Below are positions 23,207 to 33,589 of a stretch of 64,000 bases of DNA, piece after piece; position 1 is the stretch's first letter; every line of letters begins with the position of its first letter. This DNA comes from Pelomyxa schiedti (Eukaryota > Evosea > Pelobiontida > Pelomyxidae), in the NCBI GenBank assembly GCA_020536535.1, contig JAHLWZ010000803.1, forward strand, positions 62,001 through 126,000, in the 5' to 3' direction. Position numbers and translations under genes: made by a program. Under the pieces are notes generated by a model. The model did not search any database and was not told where the DNA came from. It saw only the letters and a list, made by a program, of their open reading frames with translations.

Positions 23207-26010
23207 TCAAAGCCTCAGTCTCTTTCTTGGCTGTGAACTGCAAAACAGACTGTTAGCAGAATAATAAGGGAAGGAGATGACACGCACGGGTCGTCTTCGT
23301 TTTCATTTTCTCCATCTTCGTGTGCACGCAATCTCATTGAGGATGTTGTTGGGTCAGTTATGGCAGCTTTTTTTTAAAAAAGAAAAAGTTAGTCCCTTGT
23401 GCGTGTTGTATGAGTAGAACTAGAATTTGGTTACCTTCCATGGAATTTTCTGTTTGAGCCATGACTTTTATCAACTAAGATATGACATGCACATGTTGGT
23501 TAGGTCCGCGGTTAATGGGGAATGGGATAATTACATCATTGATTTTCTTCATGTCTTTGTCCAGCTTGGCCTCCTTCTGTTTCCTTGTTTTCCTTCCATC
23601 TGCCATTTTTACACCAAACTGAAATGCAGCTCTGGAGGGATGAGTGAGTGGTTGGTGCAAGAACAGATAGTAACGAACCTGGGCATTGCCTCTCTTGTCT
23701 GATTATACTTTTCCCAGCCTTCTTCTGTGTCAAAATCCCATCTTTTCAATCTGTTTTTGCCCTTTGGTCCCTGATCCATTTTTGAGACATCTTCATCTTC
23801 ATCACTGTCTGCTCCAAATGACGTGGACTCAAAGGCTCTGAAAACAATTAGGGTGGAAGGGAACGTGAAAGGCTTGCACACCCTGGATAGCATTCAAAAT
23901 AAGGGTCCAATTTCGTTGGATCCTGAGGAGAAAAAGAAAGTTCGGAAATTAATTACAATAGCTGAAGGGGAATTTACATACCGGCTTTGAAGGTGGCTGA
24001 TTGTGATGTGATGCCTGTGGTGGTGCCCCACCAGGGCTAGCTTTAGTTGTTTGCTTGGGTGTGTTCAAGTCTTTCTGGGGAGATGATGGTGGAGGAGAAG
24101 TCTGGGGCAAGTTTGGAGTTGGTAGTAAGGCGGTGGGCTTCGTTCTTTCAGCAGTTGGTGGGTGACTGCCAGAGCTCTGATTGGCCGGGTCTGGATTCTT
24201 ATTCTGGCTTTGGTTCTGATTCGGGTTCTGGCTCTCTAAATCTAGGGACATCACACGTGCTTGAGCCAAGATTAAAGAAGCTGTTGCTTTTGGATCAGTT
24301 GGTGCTGGTGCTTCCTCTGTGCTTCTCTGTGAAAATTAGAGATTTTACTTTCTCAGTAATGAAATTGTTACCTCAAAATAGGACTTAGGAGGCGCAACAG
24401 GTTGTGTTGGTGTACTTGTAGTCGAGGTTGGTGCTTTGGAACTGTCTTCTTTGTCTTTGGTGGAGAATATGTAATCTCCAACATCTGGGAATATACTATT
24501 TCAAAAGGTGAGAACTTGTTAAGACTGCAAGGTGATTAACCTATCCTCATTATCAAGAGGGGCTGAGATTGTGGGAGTTGTGACGGTGGTTGGAGGTGGT
24601 TTCTGTTAAGGCTGTAAGTTGTTATATGGAAATGAGGGAAAATACTGTGGGAGTCATGGTAGGAGATTCCTTATCTTTTCTTCTTCTTCTACCCTTGGGT
24701 GCAACACGGAGACTTGTCATAACTTTCAAAATTTTGTCCATTATGTTGTTGTCAATCCTACCAGTCATCATTGCCTTTTTTTGCTATAAGATTTTTCCCA
24801 TTCACTAGTAATGCGAACTTCATCCTGTGCCGCAGTTGTCTTGGAGCTTATAATAGTTGTTGGCATATCGGGAGCCCTCTCATCTACAGGGAAATGGTAA
24901 ACCATCCTCCCACCAATGAAAAAGTCTAAAGTGTGAGATTGGTCATGCTGGTCTTGTTGGTGTGCTTGTATGGTAGCAGCAGTGGCAACAGAAGTATTAT
25001 CACTGGTATTGAATGATGTGATGAGAGGTGCTGAAAAAAGTATTTTATATACACGCCGAGCCATGGGAGAGTGCATGGCAATGGCTGGTGTTGGTCTGTG
25101 ACAGGAGTGAGGGGAAAAAGGCAACCAGGGATAAAAGTACTCGGGTAAAGGTTTTCTCTGTTCAGGAGTGTCCTTTTCTCTTTCTTCCATTTCCTTTCTT
25201 TTCTAAGAGAAGTTAGATTTAACACCAGAACTTAGACTTTGGAACCTTCTGGAGCAAAACAAAATCCAAACCTTTCACAAGATGTGTGTGAGCTTCATCA
25301 CCACCAAGGTATTTTGATTGTTCTACAGTCAACTTCTTCACGCTGACCTCTGAGACTCTATTTGCAGTGGTAGTAAAGAGGCAGAACAGTGCATAATGTA
25401 CCCTGGTGCGGGCGGGTTCATTGTTGATAAAATCTGGGTGTCACCAACAAAATCAGGATTGTCATTTTGACGTCTTTCAGCTGCCCGGTCTCTATCAATG
25501 AATGAGTGGCTGTTCATTTATGTACTGAGGTGCCAATAAATTGCAAAGGGGCGAAACAAAAAGAAGATGGTAACGAAAATGAGCTACAAACCTGTAACCT
25601 GCCGATTTTTTCTCTGAGTTCTGTGCCCTCCTACAACATTCATTCACATTAGAGTTCTTGGACAATTTTAAAAAAAAAAAAAAAAAGTGCCCCGCCTTCC
25701 CAACACAAACACAAACACTCACGTACTGCTTCTTCCTCATTTCGCTCTTTACCCTCTTTCTGTAGGCGTCGTCGTCTTCCTCCTGCTGCTGCGCCCCGCC
25801 CTCGCCTCCTCCTCCCCCCTCCCCCGTGGCCGCCCCGCCGCCGCCGCCGCCTCCTCCCCCGCGCCCCCCTGGCTTGGGGCCCCCGCGGCCCCGCGACGGC
25901 GTCGCCCTGGTGGCCCCGCCCCCTCCCCCCGGCGTGGTCCCCACCGCCGGAGTCGACCGCGGCGTCATCATGAGCACCCGGAAGTCCTGGTTCGACAGCC
26001 CCCGCGACAT
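23207..26010 (-). CDS. RED/IK-family spliceosomal B-complex protein
   Basis: RED (IK) works with SMU1 in activation of the spliceosome. The start at 26010 gives MSRGLSNQDFRVLMMTPRST, matching the family's NEDFRKLLMTPR block. A Gly-rich, very GC-rich stretch follows (25930-25790), then RKRVKSEMRKKQ, KYLGGDEAHTHLVKGLDFVL (the most conserved RED motif), MVYHFPVDERAPDMPTTIIS and, later, EDEDVSKMDQGPKG with RWDFDTEEGWEKY and FQFGVKMADGRKTRKQK. The animal protein's long RE/RD repeat region is replaced by a P/T/S-rich segment (24270-23950). The last exons, reached over short introns, end with a basic SQPRKRLRL, resembling the usual basic terminus. All diagnostic blocks are in order, so the call is firm; exon borders in the middle are approximate. 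Confidence 0.93.
25775..25955 (-). repeat. GC-rich polyglycine-coding tract in RED/IK
   Basis: On the plus strand a run of CCG/CCC/CCT triplets; on the minus strand it encodes glycine runs (nine in a row) broken by Arg, Pro, Thr and Glu. It stands out strongly from the surrounding roughly 45% GC sequence. It lies between two conserved RED blocks, so it is an expanded spacer in the protein. G-quadruplex formation on the minus strand is possible. Confidence 0.85.
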
Positions 26011-26370
26011 GGCCTCTTCGTTATTGCGATTTTTTTTTTTTTTAGTGATGAGAGTGTCGCCACGAAAGTTCGAGGATTTAGTTGGCTTAGTGTTGTGCCA
26101 CTCTCCTGAAGAAACGAGCGATTAACAAAACCTTTGTTGGGCTGAGGGACAGGCTAAAAGGAAGGGTGGATGACTTCGATTGTATGGTTTTATTTGTTGT
26201 ACTTAGTACTGGGCCTAAGTTGTACATTTCACCACGGCATAATGGTGACGTTCAGTTCAAAACAAAAAAAAGCGCCCAATCTGCCAAAACCAAGCCTTCT
26301 TATACCTGAAATTTAAGAGTGTAAGTGACTAGTAGGTACTAAGTAGCATATCAAACCTTGGTGGCAGAAA
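26011..26370. other. Intergenic region between RED/IK and SMS-like genes
   Basis: 360 bp upstream of RED/IK and downstream of the SMS-like gene (both minus). It contains a T-run (about 26030-26043) and an A-run near 26265. There is no open frame with resemblance to a known protein. It should hold the RED/IK promoter and the SMS-like 3' end. Confidence 0.4.
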
Positions 26371-27354
26371 TTAAACCATCCCTTCCGGTGTCTTTGCTAC
26401 CATCTCAATCTCTGCAGCGGGCCCGGCCGGAGTAGTTGCCCTAGCCTCTACAGCCATTGGGGGCCGGGCGTCAGTCGGGAACTTACAGTTGTAAAAGTGC
26501 CAGAGCAGCGGTGTGACATAGCATGCCACCACAACATCCAGTGTGTAGTGGCGCCTTGTTAGCAGGATGCACACTATTTGAAACAAGATGAGCGGGTATA
26601 GGGCGTAATTCAGTATCTCAATGGCGCGCTTGCTCATACTGGGTGCCCCATTAGCGGTGGGCTGTATAAAAACAGGCACTGAGTAGTACTGGAACGTGAA
26701 GATGAAGGTGATGAGGGTGAACATGTGTCCACTAAAGACAAGGTCACCACAGTTCGAATTTGGAGAGACTGCCAGCCGCGTGAACACGGCCAACAGTGTC
26801 TTTGGCTGATATTCTCCTGCTGCATAACTGCGGCATATTGGAGTAACACCAGGCAGTGAGGTGGCTACATATGTGAAAAAGCGTAGAGTCTGTCCCAGCA
26901 GAAACACAGTACCCATTCGTTCCATTATGTTGTATATGTAAGGCTGTACTTTGGTCAATATTGTCTCCCCCGCCCTCATATTAAAATATCGACTCCAATT
27001 GTATTTAATAGCCATTAAGGTACAGTAGGGAAACCAGTATACCTTCGTGGTTGACAGAGTATTGCCAATGAGAGTGTAGAGGCACAGGATAAGAATAAGT
27101 AAACCAATAATCTTGATCGGAAGATCAGCGAGAGTGCGCGCTGCCACGGAGTTCTCGAGATTTGGTAGGAGCGAGAACCCCCTATCAGACAAGACCGGTC
27201 TGCCCACCTCGTGGAAGTAAAAAACGAGGTTTCTCGCCACCATGCTGATGCAGTATACGAACCAGAAGGTCACCAAAACAAGGTATTTCCAGTGCGTTCT
27301 CAAGAGGTACCACTCCCCTTTTAATCTCTCCAGCAAATAGTCTGTCCAACGCAT
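26371..27354 (-). CDS. Sphingomyelin-synthase-related membrane enzyme (PAP2_C family)
   Basis: A single 327-residue exon, unusual among its intron-rich neighbours. About six hydrophobic spans are visible: 27300-27230, 27130-27040, near 26930-26880, 26740-26670, 26620-26560 and around 26520. The two active-site motifs are present in the order expected for sphingomyelin/ceramide phosphoethanolamine synthases: SNCGDLVFSGH and RRHYTLDVVVACY, supplying the H-H-D triad. The family moves a phospho-headgroup between phosphatidyl lipids and ceramide in Golgi or plasma membrane. The N-terminus lacks a SAM domain. Residues that set choline versus ethanolamine preference cannot be read with confidence, so the product lipid is open. 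The cytosolic tail is P/A-rich. ATG 27354 is the first in frame and gives a basic Trp-rich cytosolic start. Confidence 0.88.
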   Translation of the reverse strand: MRWTDYLLERLKGEWYLLRTHWKYLVLVTFWFVYCISMVARNLVFYFHEVGRPVLSDRGFSLLPNLENSVAARTLADLPIKIIGLLILILCLYTLIGNTLSTTKVYWFPYCTLMAIKYNWSRYFNMRAGETILTKVQPYIYNIMERMGTVFLLGQTLRFFTYVATSLPGVTPICRSYAAGEYQPKTLLAVFTRLAVSPNSNCGDLVFSGHMFTLITFIFTFQYYSVPVFIQPTANGAPSMSKRAIEILNYALYPLILFQIVCILLTRRHYTLDVVVACYVTPLLWHFYNCKFPTDARPPMAVEARATTPAGPAAEIEMVAKTPEGMV

Positions 27355-27771
27355 TTCCGGTGTCGCAACGACGCACTCTCGGCTTAAGATCTGGGTTGTG
27401 CGCCCAACGTCGGCAAAATGTTTGTTTGATGCGCCCGCGAGCAGATTGGAAGAAAAAAAAACAGGGACTTGGGAGAATGCAATCGAATGGAAGTCCTGGA
27501 AAGTGACGTGAACCGTTCAATTTTTCAGGCCTAAATCGGCCGGACTAGTTGCACAATCATCACAGCAGGCAAGAGGTACCCCGAACGGCCTATTCGACAA
27601 ATCCGATTGGAGTCAGTCAAGCTCTTCTTTTGTTTCAGATATCGCAATTGCAGTCAACCGTGCATGATGTGGCACCTCCAATCTGTGTTTCGAGCGCACT
27701 GAGCTAGACTGAATCTGGAAAGTGCCAGATGGCAAAAGTGGGGGTTCTTTCACAGAACAGCTGCGATTCTG
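27355..27771. other. Intergenic region, no gene seen
   Basis: About 415 bp between the SMS-like start and the stop of the P-loop protein, both on the minus strand. It must contain the SMS-like promoter. A TATA-like or other named motif is not evident, and open frames here show no family resemblance. Confidence 0.4.
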
Positions 27772-30083
27772 TTAAGTGGAACTCGTGGTGGTTTTAGGGG
27801 TCACGCTTGCGTTGCAGAGCACCACGTGGTTTGTGGCCATGTTGCTTGGTTCATGTTCTGTGAGTGCTATTGGCCCGTTGGTGGTATTGATTGATGACGG
27901 GTGATTGGGGTGTATGAGTGATGTGGGGAGGTTCAGAGGGATGGGGAATGTGTGGAAGTTGCTGGTAGTGCCACCGGTAGGGGAGATTTTGAGTTTCTGA
28001 ATCAACAACCAGTCTTCCATGAACAGAGTAAACAAGCCAAGTGGAAGTGGGGAATTATGTGATGTGGAGGAGACGGATTGTTCCCATACATCGCATATCA
28101 TGGTGATGAGCTCTTGCTCAACTTTTGGGAGAAGAGATAGGTGTCCGGGTTGCAACAGCAGTTCTGACGGAAGTTCCCTCTCAAATATTGAACACACCAT
28201 CTCAAAGAGGGGTCTAAACAGGGGAAACCGCATCGCAGTCATATCCGCATCCCGTGCAGTTGGTCGTTGACTTGTGTAGGACCATGGCTCATACAAACCC
28301 ATTAAAACCTGCAAAGGTCAAGGACGAAACTTTTTCTTTGATCATTACCTGAGGGGAGCTGTCAAAATGTAGAGAGAACAATATGGACACGTTTGGATGA
28401 CCCCCCGCATAGTGTAACCAGCAAATGCCGGAATCTGCCAACTGCTTGGCGACATTCGGAAACTGCTTGACAACGGTATTAGGGGGAACTTCACAGGGTT
28501 TGGTTTCAAGATAGTTTGAAAGCGTTTCCTCATGCACCCATATTTCGACTTGCTCCCCTATGTGATATTAATCTGTGTTATATCCACACTGGGAAAATGG
28601 AAAATACCTTGCGCTATATTAATTGATGATGTTAGGTCTTTGAAGCACTCAAATACATATGGCATGCATACAAGGGAAGGTGCTGTAGGAACAGCTGTTC
28701 TATCGCGCAACAGAGCTAGAAGAGTCTTCTTAACACCTGCAATGTCCAAAGAGAGGCTGTGACTGTGCATGCATTCCACTTGTGAGGGGGGAATTGTAGG
28801 AGAAGGACAAGGCCTAAGGTGGTTGGCATAGTAGCAACTCTCGAGTTCGAAGTTCCAATGGTGCCGTTGTACCTCCCTTCCTTTCACAAGATAAGCACGG
28901 TGCAACGCAGAGATTAATACTCAGAAATTGGAGCATAATATCCGAAATAGGAAGCGTAGACGAAGGTGCTTGGAACAAGGTATTGAAATCAAGTTTTTCC
29001 ATCTCTCTTACACGTGATAATATAACAATCAACTTATTTCAATCAAGTTAATGTCCGTGTAGTAGGGCATTGATCAACCTTGTGCCCTGGAGGAAAGGTT
29101 TCACTAAGAAATTTAAGTCGCTTGCATAGAATGAGATGCTGGGCTCTGTTCAGAGTGGAAAAGCCTCCTTTCGAGTCAAAGAGTGTGCACATATTTAGAA
29201 AGTATCTTTGAAGTCATTACGTGCAAGTACTAACCCAGGAAAAAGTACATTGTTTTCTTTGCTGTGCAAAGTAGCTTTCTAGACCGCTGGGCAATCTCCA
29301 TTGTTTTAGGATCCCTATTTGTAGCATCCCCTTGCGACATTATCAAATCAAGATGATCACCACCGATTTCAATAAATTGTAGAGCCTGTTCTTAATTGGC
29401 ACTTCTCTTCATCTGTGGACAAGTCGCTAGAAGGGCACAGGCATACAACGTAACGAGTGTACGGTTCTATAGGAAGGAGATCAAGCCCGTTTTCATCAAG
29501 AAAAAAAGCGAAGTCTTCAGCTATTTATTTAAAGAGTTAAGTGTCATGGGACAGGAAGAGAAGCCGCACCTGTAAGCATAAATGATCCTCGGCATAAATC
29601 AGTATCAATAAAAGGGGGTTCGTCCATTGGGGACTCGTTTGCTGATAAAAACCTTTAAAGGAATTACAATCATAGCGAGATGAAATACTGCAACACCTTG
29701 TGTTCACAAACGAGCTGTGGACAATAGGCAGCTCAGACAGGAGGTCAATCCATCCAGGATCATTGTGGTTCACGAACGCGTGAATAAACGTAGTCTTTCC
29801 AGCATTTTGGTCTCCTAACAACAAAAAAGAAAAGCTATCTCGCCTCAGCGCTCCCAATCGCACTGGAAATGGAAAGCAAAAAAAAAAAGAAAAAAAAAAA
29901 CATTGCTGTTGCGTCTGCAGCAACACAAGACTGCGAGGAAGGTGAAGTCGAGACGCCCCAGGGATCTTCCGCACCCAAATCAGAGATCTCCTCGTCATAC
30001 AGATCGCTGTTCTGAAACTTCCCGCGCTGCACGCACCCGTATTCCGTCCTTTCCGTCACCGCCACTGTCTGCACACACGACAT
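27772..30083 (-). CDS. P-loop GTPase-like protein of unrecognised family
   Basis: The start at 30083 gives MSCVQTVAVTERTEYG and an acidic linker, then, after an intron with a long T-run, a nucleotide-binding start: SFSFLLLGDQNAGKTTFIHA (Walker A GDQNAGKT, about 29835-29780). It continues with HNDPGWIDLLSELPIVHSSF, MDEPPFIDTDLCRGSF (about 29625), EDFAFFLDENGLDLLPIEP with YTRYVVCLCP, then QFIEIGGDHLDLIM (about 29390-29345) and RSRKLLCTAKKTMYFFL. The C-terminal half (LFDSKGGFSTLNRAQHLI; VWVHEETLSNYLETKPCEVP; MRFPLFRPLFEMVCSIFE) has no motif I know. The tail is T/S/P-rich and stops at 27772. The Walker A and hydrophobic strands look like a small-GTPase or Miro-like fold fused to a large extension; guanine-specificity motif NKxD is not evident. 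Several introns; borders approximate. Confidence 0.65.
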
Positions 30084-30109
30084 ACGAGCGACCCACGCGT
30101 GCCCTTGGC

Positions 30110-30160
30110 ACCAAAGGCGCGGACGAATGTTCGTACTTCGAATAAATTCGATTTTTTTTG
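30110..30160 (+). repeat. 51-bp repeat, left copy of inverted pair
   Basis: This 51-bp sequence begins ACCAAAGG and ends in a T8 run plus G. It matches the reverse complement of 33942-33992 at 49 of 51 positions. It lies only about 27 bp upstream of the start codon of the P-loop gene, so it is in that gene's promoter or 5' UTR. See the paired copy. Confidence 0.9.
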
Positions 30161-30958
30161 GCTCATAGATTTTGTCTAAAACTCAATTTTTGGCGGGCAT
30201 GACAAGATGCCCAATCAAATTCACACCAGACAAGAAGTGAGCAGGGTGACAATGTTCAGGAACCTCAGTGGCGGCCGATGTGGGTGAGCAGCGAGGGGGT
30301 GAGGGTCGACGCAGGGCTGTGCGTGCCACAGCACACCGAGGCCAAGGGTGATGAACTGGGCGGCAACGCAGTTGTCCAGGAGCACACAGAACGGCAACAG
30401 TTCCCAGGGGGAGTTGCAACAGAGAGAGGACCTGGCAGGTACCCCTTGTGTTCTTCAAAAGGTTGAATGCCCAGTACAACCTTTTGAAGAACACAAGGGG
30501 TGCCTCTCCCACAAGGCCCTGCCACTTGTTGAAGTGAAGGTTCAAGCCACACAATCCTTTTACCAACAGAGCTTCCACATTTCCCTCTTGCCACTTCCTT
30601 AACCTCAACCCATGTGACCACATCCCAATTAGACTTACCCCAAAAAACGCTTTTTAGCATGTTCCCACACTTGTACCTTGTAGTGCGTTCTGGTGCAGCT
30701 GGCATTTATGCTAGCAGATCGTTTTCTTGTTCGCAGTGCTTTCTGGCTTTCTGTGGGAGATGCCCAAGCAGGCCATCACGGTACTGGTGCCAGTCCTCTC
30801 CATCCACCCACACAAGAACGACACCACTCCCCACATCGTCGTGGTTGTGTCGTTGTGATAGTCCATTTGTGTTGTAAATAGAGCTTGTTTCACTGGTTTT
30901 GAAATTTCTTATGGTGAAATTGTGGTAGTGGTTGATGGGCACTGAACTTGGGGTCTGG
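30161..30958. other. Gene-poor accessory region with hairpin; possible decayed minus-strand gene
   Basis: About 800 bp between the P-loop gene and the family gene ending at 30959. The minus strand has several overlapping open stretches that keep changing frame, for example GVVLVWVDGEDWHQYRDGL (about 30840-30785), KSVFWGKSNWDVVTWVEVKE (about 30665-30605) and LLPFCVLLDNCVAAQF (about 30395-30350). None resembles a protein I know. This is either a decayed gene or one with introns I cannot place. Confidence 0.35.
30441..30501. repeat. Perfect 25-bp inverted repeat with 11-nt loop
   Basis: Left arm 30441-30465 (begins ACCCCTTGTGTTC), loop 30466-30476, right arm 30477-30501, the exact reverse complement of the left. 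A transcript of either strand would fold into a 25-bp hairpin. It is not followed by a T-run on either strand, so a simple terminator is unlikely. Could be a small-RNA precursor or a recent fold-back duplication. Confidence 0.9.
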
Positions 30959-32230
30959 TCACAGACGGGTGATGTGTTGAACACATGGAACAGTCAGCAT
31001 CAGGGTGAGGAAACACACACCAGTTGATGCCTCAATCACCTTGATCCTGTCAGGTGAACACACGAACAAGAATCCCGAGTTTGCCTCCATTGTGGCCATT
31101 TTTGGCCCACCAAATCTGATCACCCTCACCTTTTCTGGCCTCACACCATTGCTGCAGTCCCACACTTCTGCGAATGCACTTGGGTGGCGCTTTGTGCACA
31201 CACAGAACTGTGATTCTGACAGCTGTGACAGGCCAAGGTCACCTGGCTTCACCTCAGTGGCAACTGGCTGCTCACCTTGTTGTGGCACTGCGTCATACAC
31301 TGCACTCAGCTGGAAACTCTTCCAGTCATAAGTCTTCCTGAGAATGAAGCACCTGGAACCACTGGCAGTGCTCAGGCACAGGAGATTGGAGACTCCCAGA
31401 TGTCCATCGGCAGTAATCACACACTGTGTGTCGGACACAATCACCAGGCTCCTGGATTCGAACGACTTGGCAACGTCGACAACCAAAGCAGACAAGCACT
31501 TCTTGTTTGGTTTGTGAGTAAGCACAAACACGGCCTTGTCAGGATCAGACCGGACGCAGAACGACACGCACTTCACAAAACAAGGAAACGGCGGGTCCAC
31601 GCGGCAGCGAACAAACTTGAGCGCAGGCAGGTCAACAGCCTTGGTGATGAACACGCCGGTGCCCTCGCCGCCTGCAAACGAGAACATCACCACCCACCTC
31701 GAGTTCCCGTAGTAGCTCCCGTTGGCGTCGTTGTGCACGACGTAGTAGTGGTCGCGGTCCCCCCCGCCCTTGTTGGTCCCGCCCGTCGTCGCGTCCACCA
31801 CCCTGAGCTCGTACGCGCACCCGCCCCACTCCACGTCCAGGTGGCGGTCGCCGTCGAGCCGCAGGGAGTGGCACACGGCGTGGGTGGTGGCGGGCCCCGT
31901 GAGGGCCAGCACCGCGGGGGACACGCGCAGCTGCACCGCGCAGTCGTGGGTGCGGCCGCCCGGGGAGGGAGGGCCGCCGCCGCCGAGGGCGGTGAGGTCC
32001 ACGACGAAGCGGGCCTGGGTGGCCGCGATGTAGTCGGACCACAGGGCGCGCAGGAACGCGAGCCACAGGCCCCCGGCGTCGACAGGGGAGGGCCCCCGGA
32101 GGAGAAGGAGGGCGTTGTGTGCGCCGCATCGCGGGTGGGCCACGAGCATCAGCGACACCATTTGGGACTGCGCAGTTGTGGCTCCTTCGACTCGAAGTGG
32201 AGGTGTGCGTTGGGGCCCTGTGGTGGCCAT
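30959..32230 (-). CDS. Divergent member of a lineage-specific family (also at 39-43 kb)
   Basis: Single exon, 423 residues, start ATG 32230 (MATTGPQRTPPLRVEG). Function unknown. It shares the layout of the three tandem genes at 39.2-43.0 kb: an early AQSQMVSLMLVAHPRCGAHN segment that aligns with ARDQFLAL...PRCGARSP, an Ala/Leu-rich part, and later YGNSRWVVMFSFAGGEGTG, aligning with VFWVVTFSGTGG. The second half is a series of short beta-strand-like stretches (KAVFVLTHKPNKKCLSALVV, SRSLVIVSDTQCVITADG, FLFVCSPDRIKVIEASTG), suggesting a beta-propeller; that is inference. The 5' half is much more GC-rich (32100-31750) than the 3' half. The broken hAT element begins only about 20 bp upstream of the ATG, so its promoter may have been displaced or supplied by the element. 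Confidence 0.72.
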   Translation of the reverse strand: MATTGPQRTPPLRVEGATTAQSQMVSLMLVAHPRCGAHNALLLLRGPSPVDAGGLWLAFLRALWSDYIAATQARFVVDLTALGGGGPPSPGGRTHDCAVQLRVSPAVLALTGPATTHAVCHSLRLDGDRHLDVEWGGCAYELRVVDATTGGTNKGGGDRDHYYVVHNDANGSYYGNSRWVVMFSFAGGEGTGVFITKAVDLPALKFVRCRVDPPFPCFVKCVSFCVRSDPDKAVFVLTHKPNKKCLSALVVDVAKSFESRSLVIVSDTQCVITADGHLGVSNLLCLSTASGSRCFILRKTYDWKSFQLSAVYDAVPQQGEQPVATEVKPGDLGLSQLSESQFCVCTKRHPSAFAEVWDCSNGVRPEKVRVIRFGGPKMATMEANSGFLFVCSPDRIKVIEASTGVCFLTLMLTVPCVQHITRL

Positions 32231-32251
32231 ACTTTTGGGTGGGACGGCCAA

Positions 32252-32265
32252 TGTAGTTAACTACA
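32252..32265. repeat. 14-bp palindrome TGTAGTTAACTACA, copy 1
   Basis: A perfect 14-bp palindrome just upstream of the family gene's start codon. The same 14 bases recur at 34020-34033, so the two copies bracket the broken hAT transposase. In addition the overlapping 14-mer TTAACTACAAAAAA at 32257-32270 recurs in direct orientation at 33994-34007. Confidence 0.9.
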
Positions 32266-32328
32266 AAAAATGTGAAAAATAGTTTTCTCAATCAGGACAC
32301 CCTCAATCGACGTGAAACCAGTGCTCTA

Positions 32329-32411
32329 CCCAGTTAAAACCTTTAACTTGGTACCAAGTTTCCTTAACCTTTAACTGGGTTAACTGTTAACTGGGTTTTT
32401 TTAACTTGGTA
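32329..32411. repeat. Cluster of TTAAC / ACTGGGTT short repeats
   Basis: The motif CCCAGTTAA or its complement TTAACTGGG appears three times within about 80 bp, around an inner palindrome CTTGGTACCAAG. Sub-terminal clusters of short repeats are typical of hAT transposase-binding sites, which fits its place beside the broken transposase. That role is inferred. Confidence 0.6.
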
Positions 32412-32438
32412 ATGGTTTTCTGTGGAAAAAAAAATGTG

Positions 32439-33565
32439 TTATTCCTCATTGTCCAGCTCTTGCGTTGCAGGTGGTGGTGCTTGAGGGAGTGGCTTGTAAT
32501 TAAAAATTTTCTCAAAGTTGTAGTGTATGAAGACAAGCTTCTCTGTCAGAGCAGGGTCAAGAGCATTGCGGTAGGAGTTGTGCACATAACCTTCCCAGGA
32601 GAAGACCCTCTCACAGTCAGCTTCTGTTGCAGCCACACCACAAAGCAATATAGCTAATTCTGAAAGGAATGGAGAAATAGCCAAAGATGCCAGCCAGTAG
32701 TTTGAGCAAGTGAGACCAGTCTTTGCACACCCAAGTTGTATTGGATCAGTCTTGGACACATGCTTAGATAGCTGTGCCAATAGCTGAGATGTAAGTTCAG
32801 CACGAGGTACCTTGCTAGATACTGGTAGCAGACCACACTTCATCCATTGGGGGTACTTCTCTGCAACTAATGTGAGCATCTGCATACTTCCCTTGGAAAA
32901 GGTCTCTGCCTCAAGATTTTTACCCAATCAGGCTTTGGGCATTAAACAGTGGGTAAAATCAAATATCCTTGATGCCTCAAACTTGTGAAGCATCTCTTTC
33001 ATGACAGCTTGCACAGGCACTGTCGAATCAGGCCACTGCTGACAGATTTTGTTGGAAGCAAATGGCATGACACTGAGTGACAATGGCATTTAAAGGAGGA
33101 CATGCAGCAAGGATTTTTGCTTGGGTGAGTTCCAGGCAATGTGCCATGCAACACACAGGAATTACTGTGGGATGAGATTCAATGGCTGCTTTTAACCCCT
33201 TTGTTTCAGCATGCTCATTATCACAGGTTGCACCAACAACTGTGGTTGGGGATGCCTCTGGAGTATGTTTTAAAACAAATAATGAAACAGCAATGATACC
33301 AAGCTCAGTAAAACACTCAGAAATCAAATGGGTATAATCCTCAGCATATGTGCTGTTGTTTCCCAGGTTTTTGAGTTTCCAAAGGTAAGATTCCACCTAC
33401 TGTGACACAAAACGCAATGAGCTTGTTGCCGGAAATGTCTTTGCCACCATCAAAAGTCACAGCCACAGCTTCATGAGCTGCCACAAACTCAGTGAGGCCT
33501 TTCTGAAGCCAATCATACAGTAGATTAATCCAAGCATGAATCTTTTCGATTTTAACATCCTCCAT
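32439..33565 (-). pseudogene. hAT-family transposase, broken
   Basis: Reading right to left: VAVTFDGGKDISGNKLIAF (33465-33405; hAT catalytic-domain motif with the first acidic residue), then in another frame LWKLKNLGNNSTYAEDYTHL, VGATCDNEHAETKGLKAAIE (the second acidic motif, D-N) and VIPVCCMAHCLELTQAKIL (C...AHCL motif). A further frame change near 33040 leads to WPDSTVPVQAVMKEML. An in-frame stop near 32930 precedes the C-terminal dimerisation domain GVAATEADCERVFSWEGYVH and RNALDPALTEKLVFIHYN, ending at 32439. Two frame changes plus a stop mean it is inactive as it stands; short introns could explain one change but not the stop easily. No N-terminal BED zinc finger is seen. hAT elements move by cut and paste with 8-bp target duplications. 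Confidence 0.85.
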
Positions 33566-33589
33566 ACCAAAGCTGCGTGAATACCGAAT

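Noticed and set aside
25687-26125. Plus-strand proline-rich frames opposite the RED/IK glycine tract
   Set aside because: Poly-Pro is the reverse reading of the polyglycine tract; RED/IK motifs on both sides fix the minus strand.
31277-32260. 327-codon open frame on the plus strand opposite the family gene at 31 kb
   Set aside because: GC-rich antisense frame; the minus frame carries the motifs shared with the tandem array, the plus frame does not.
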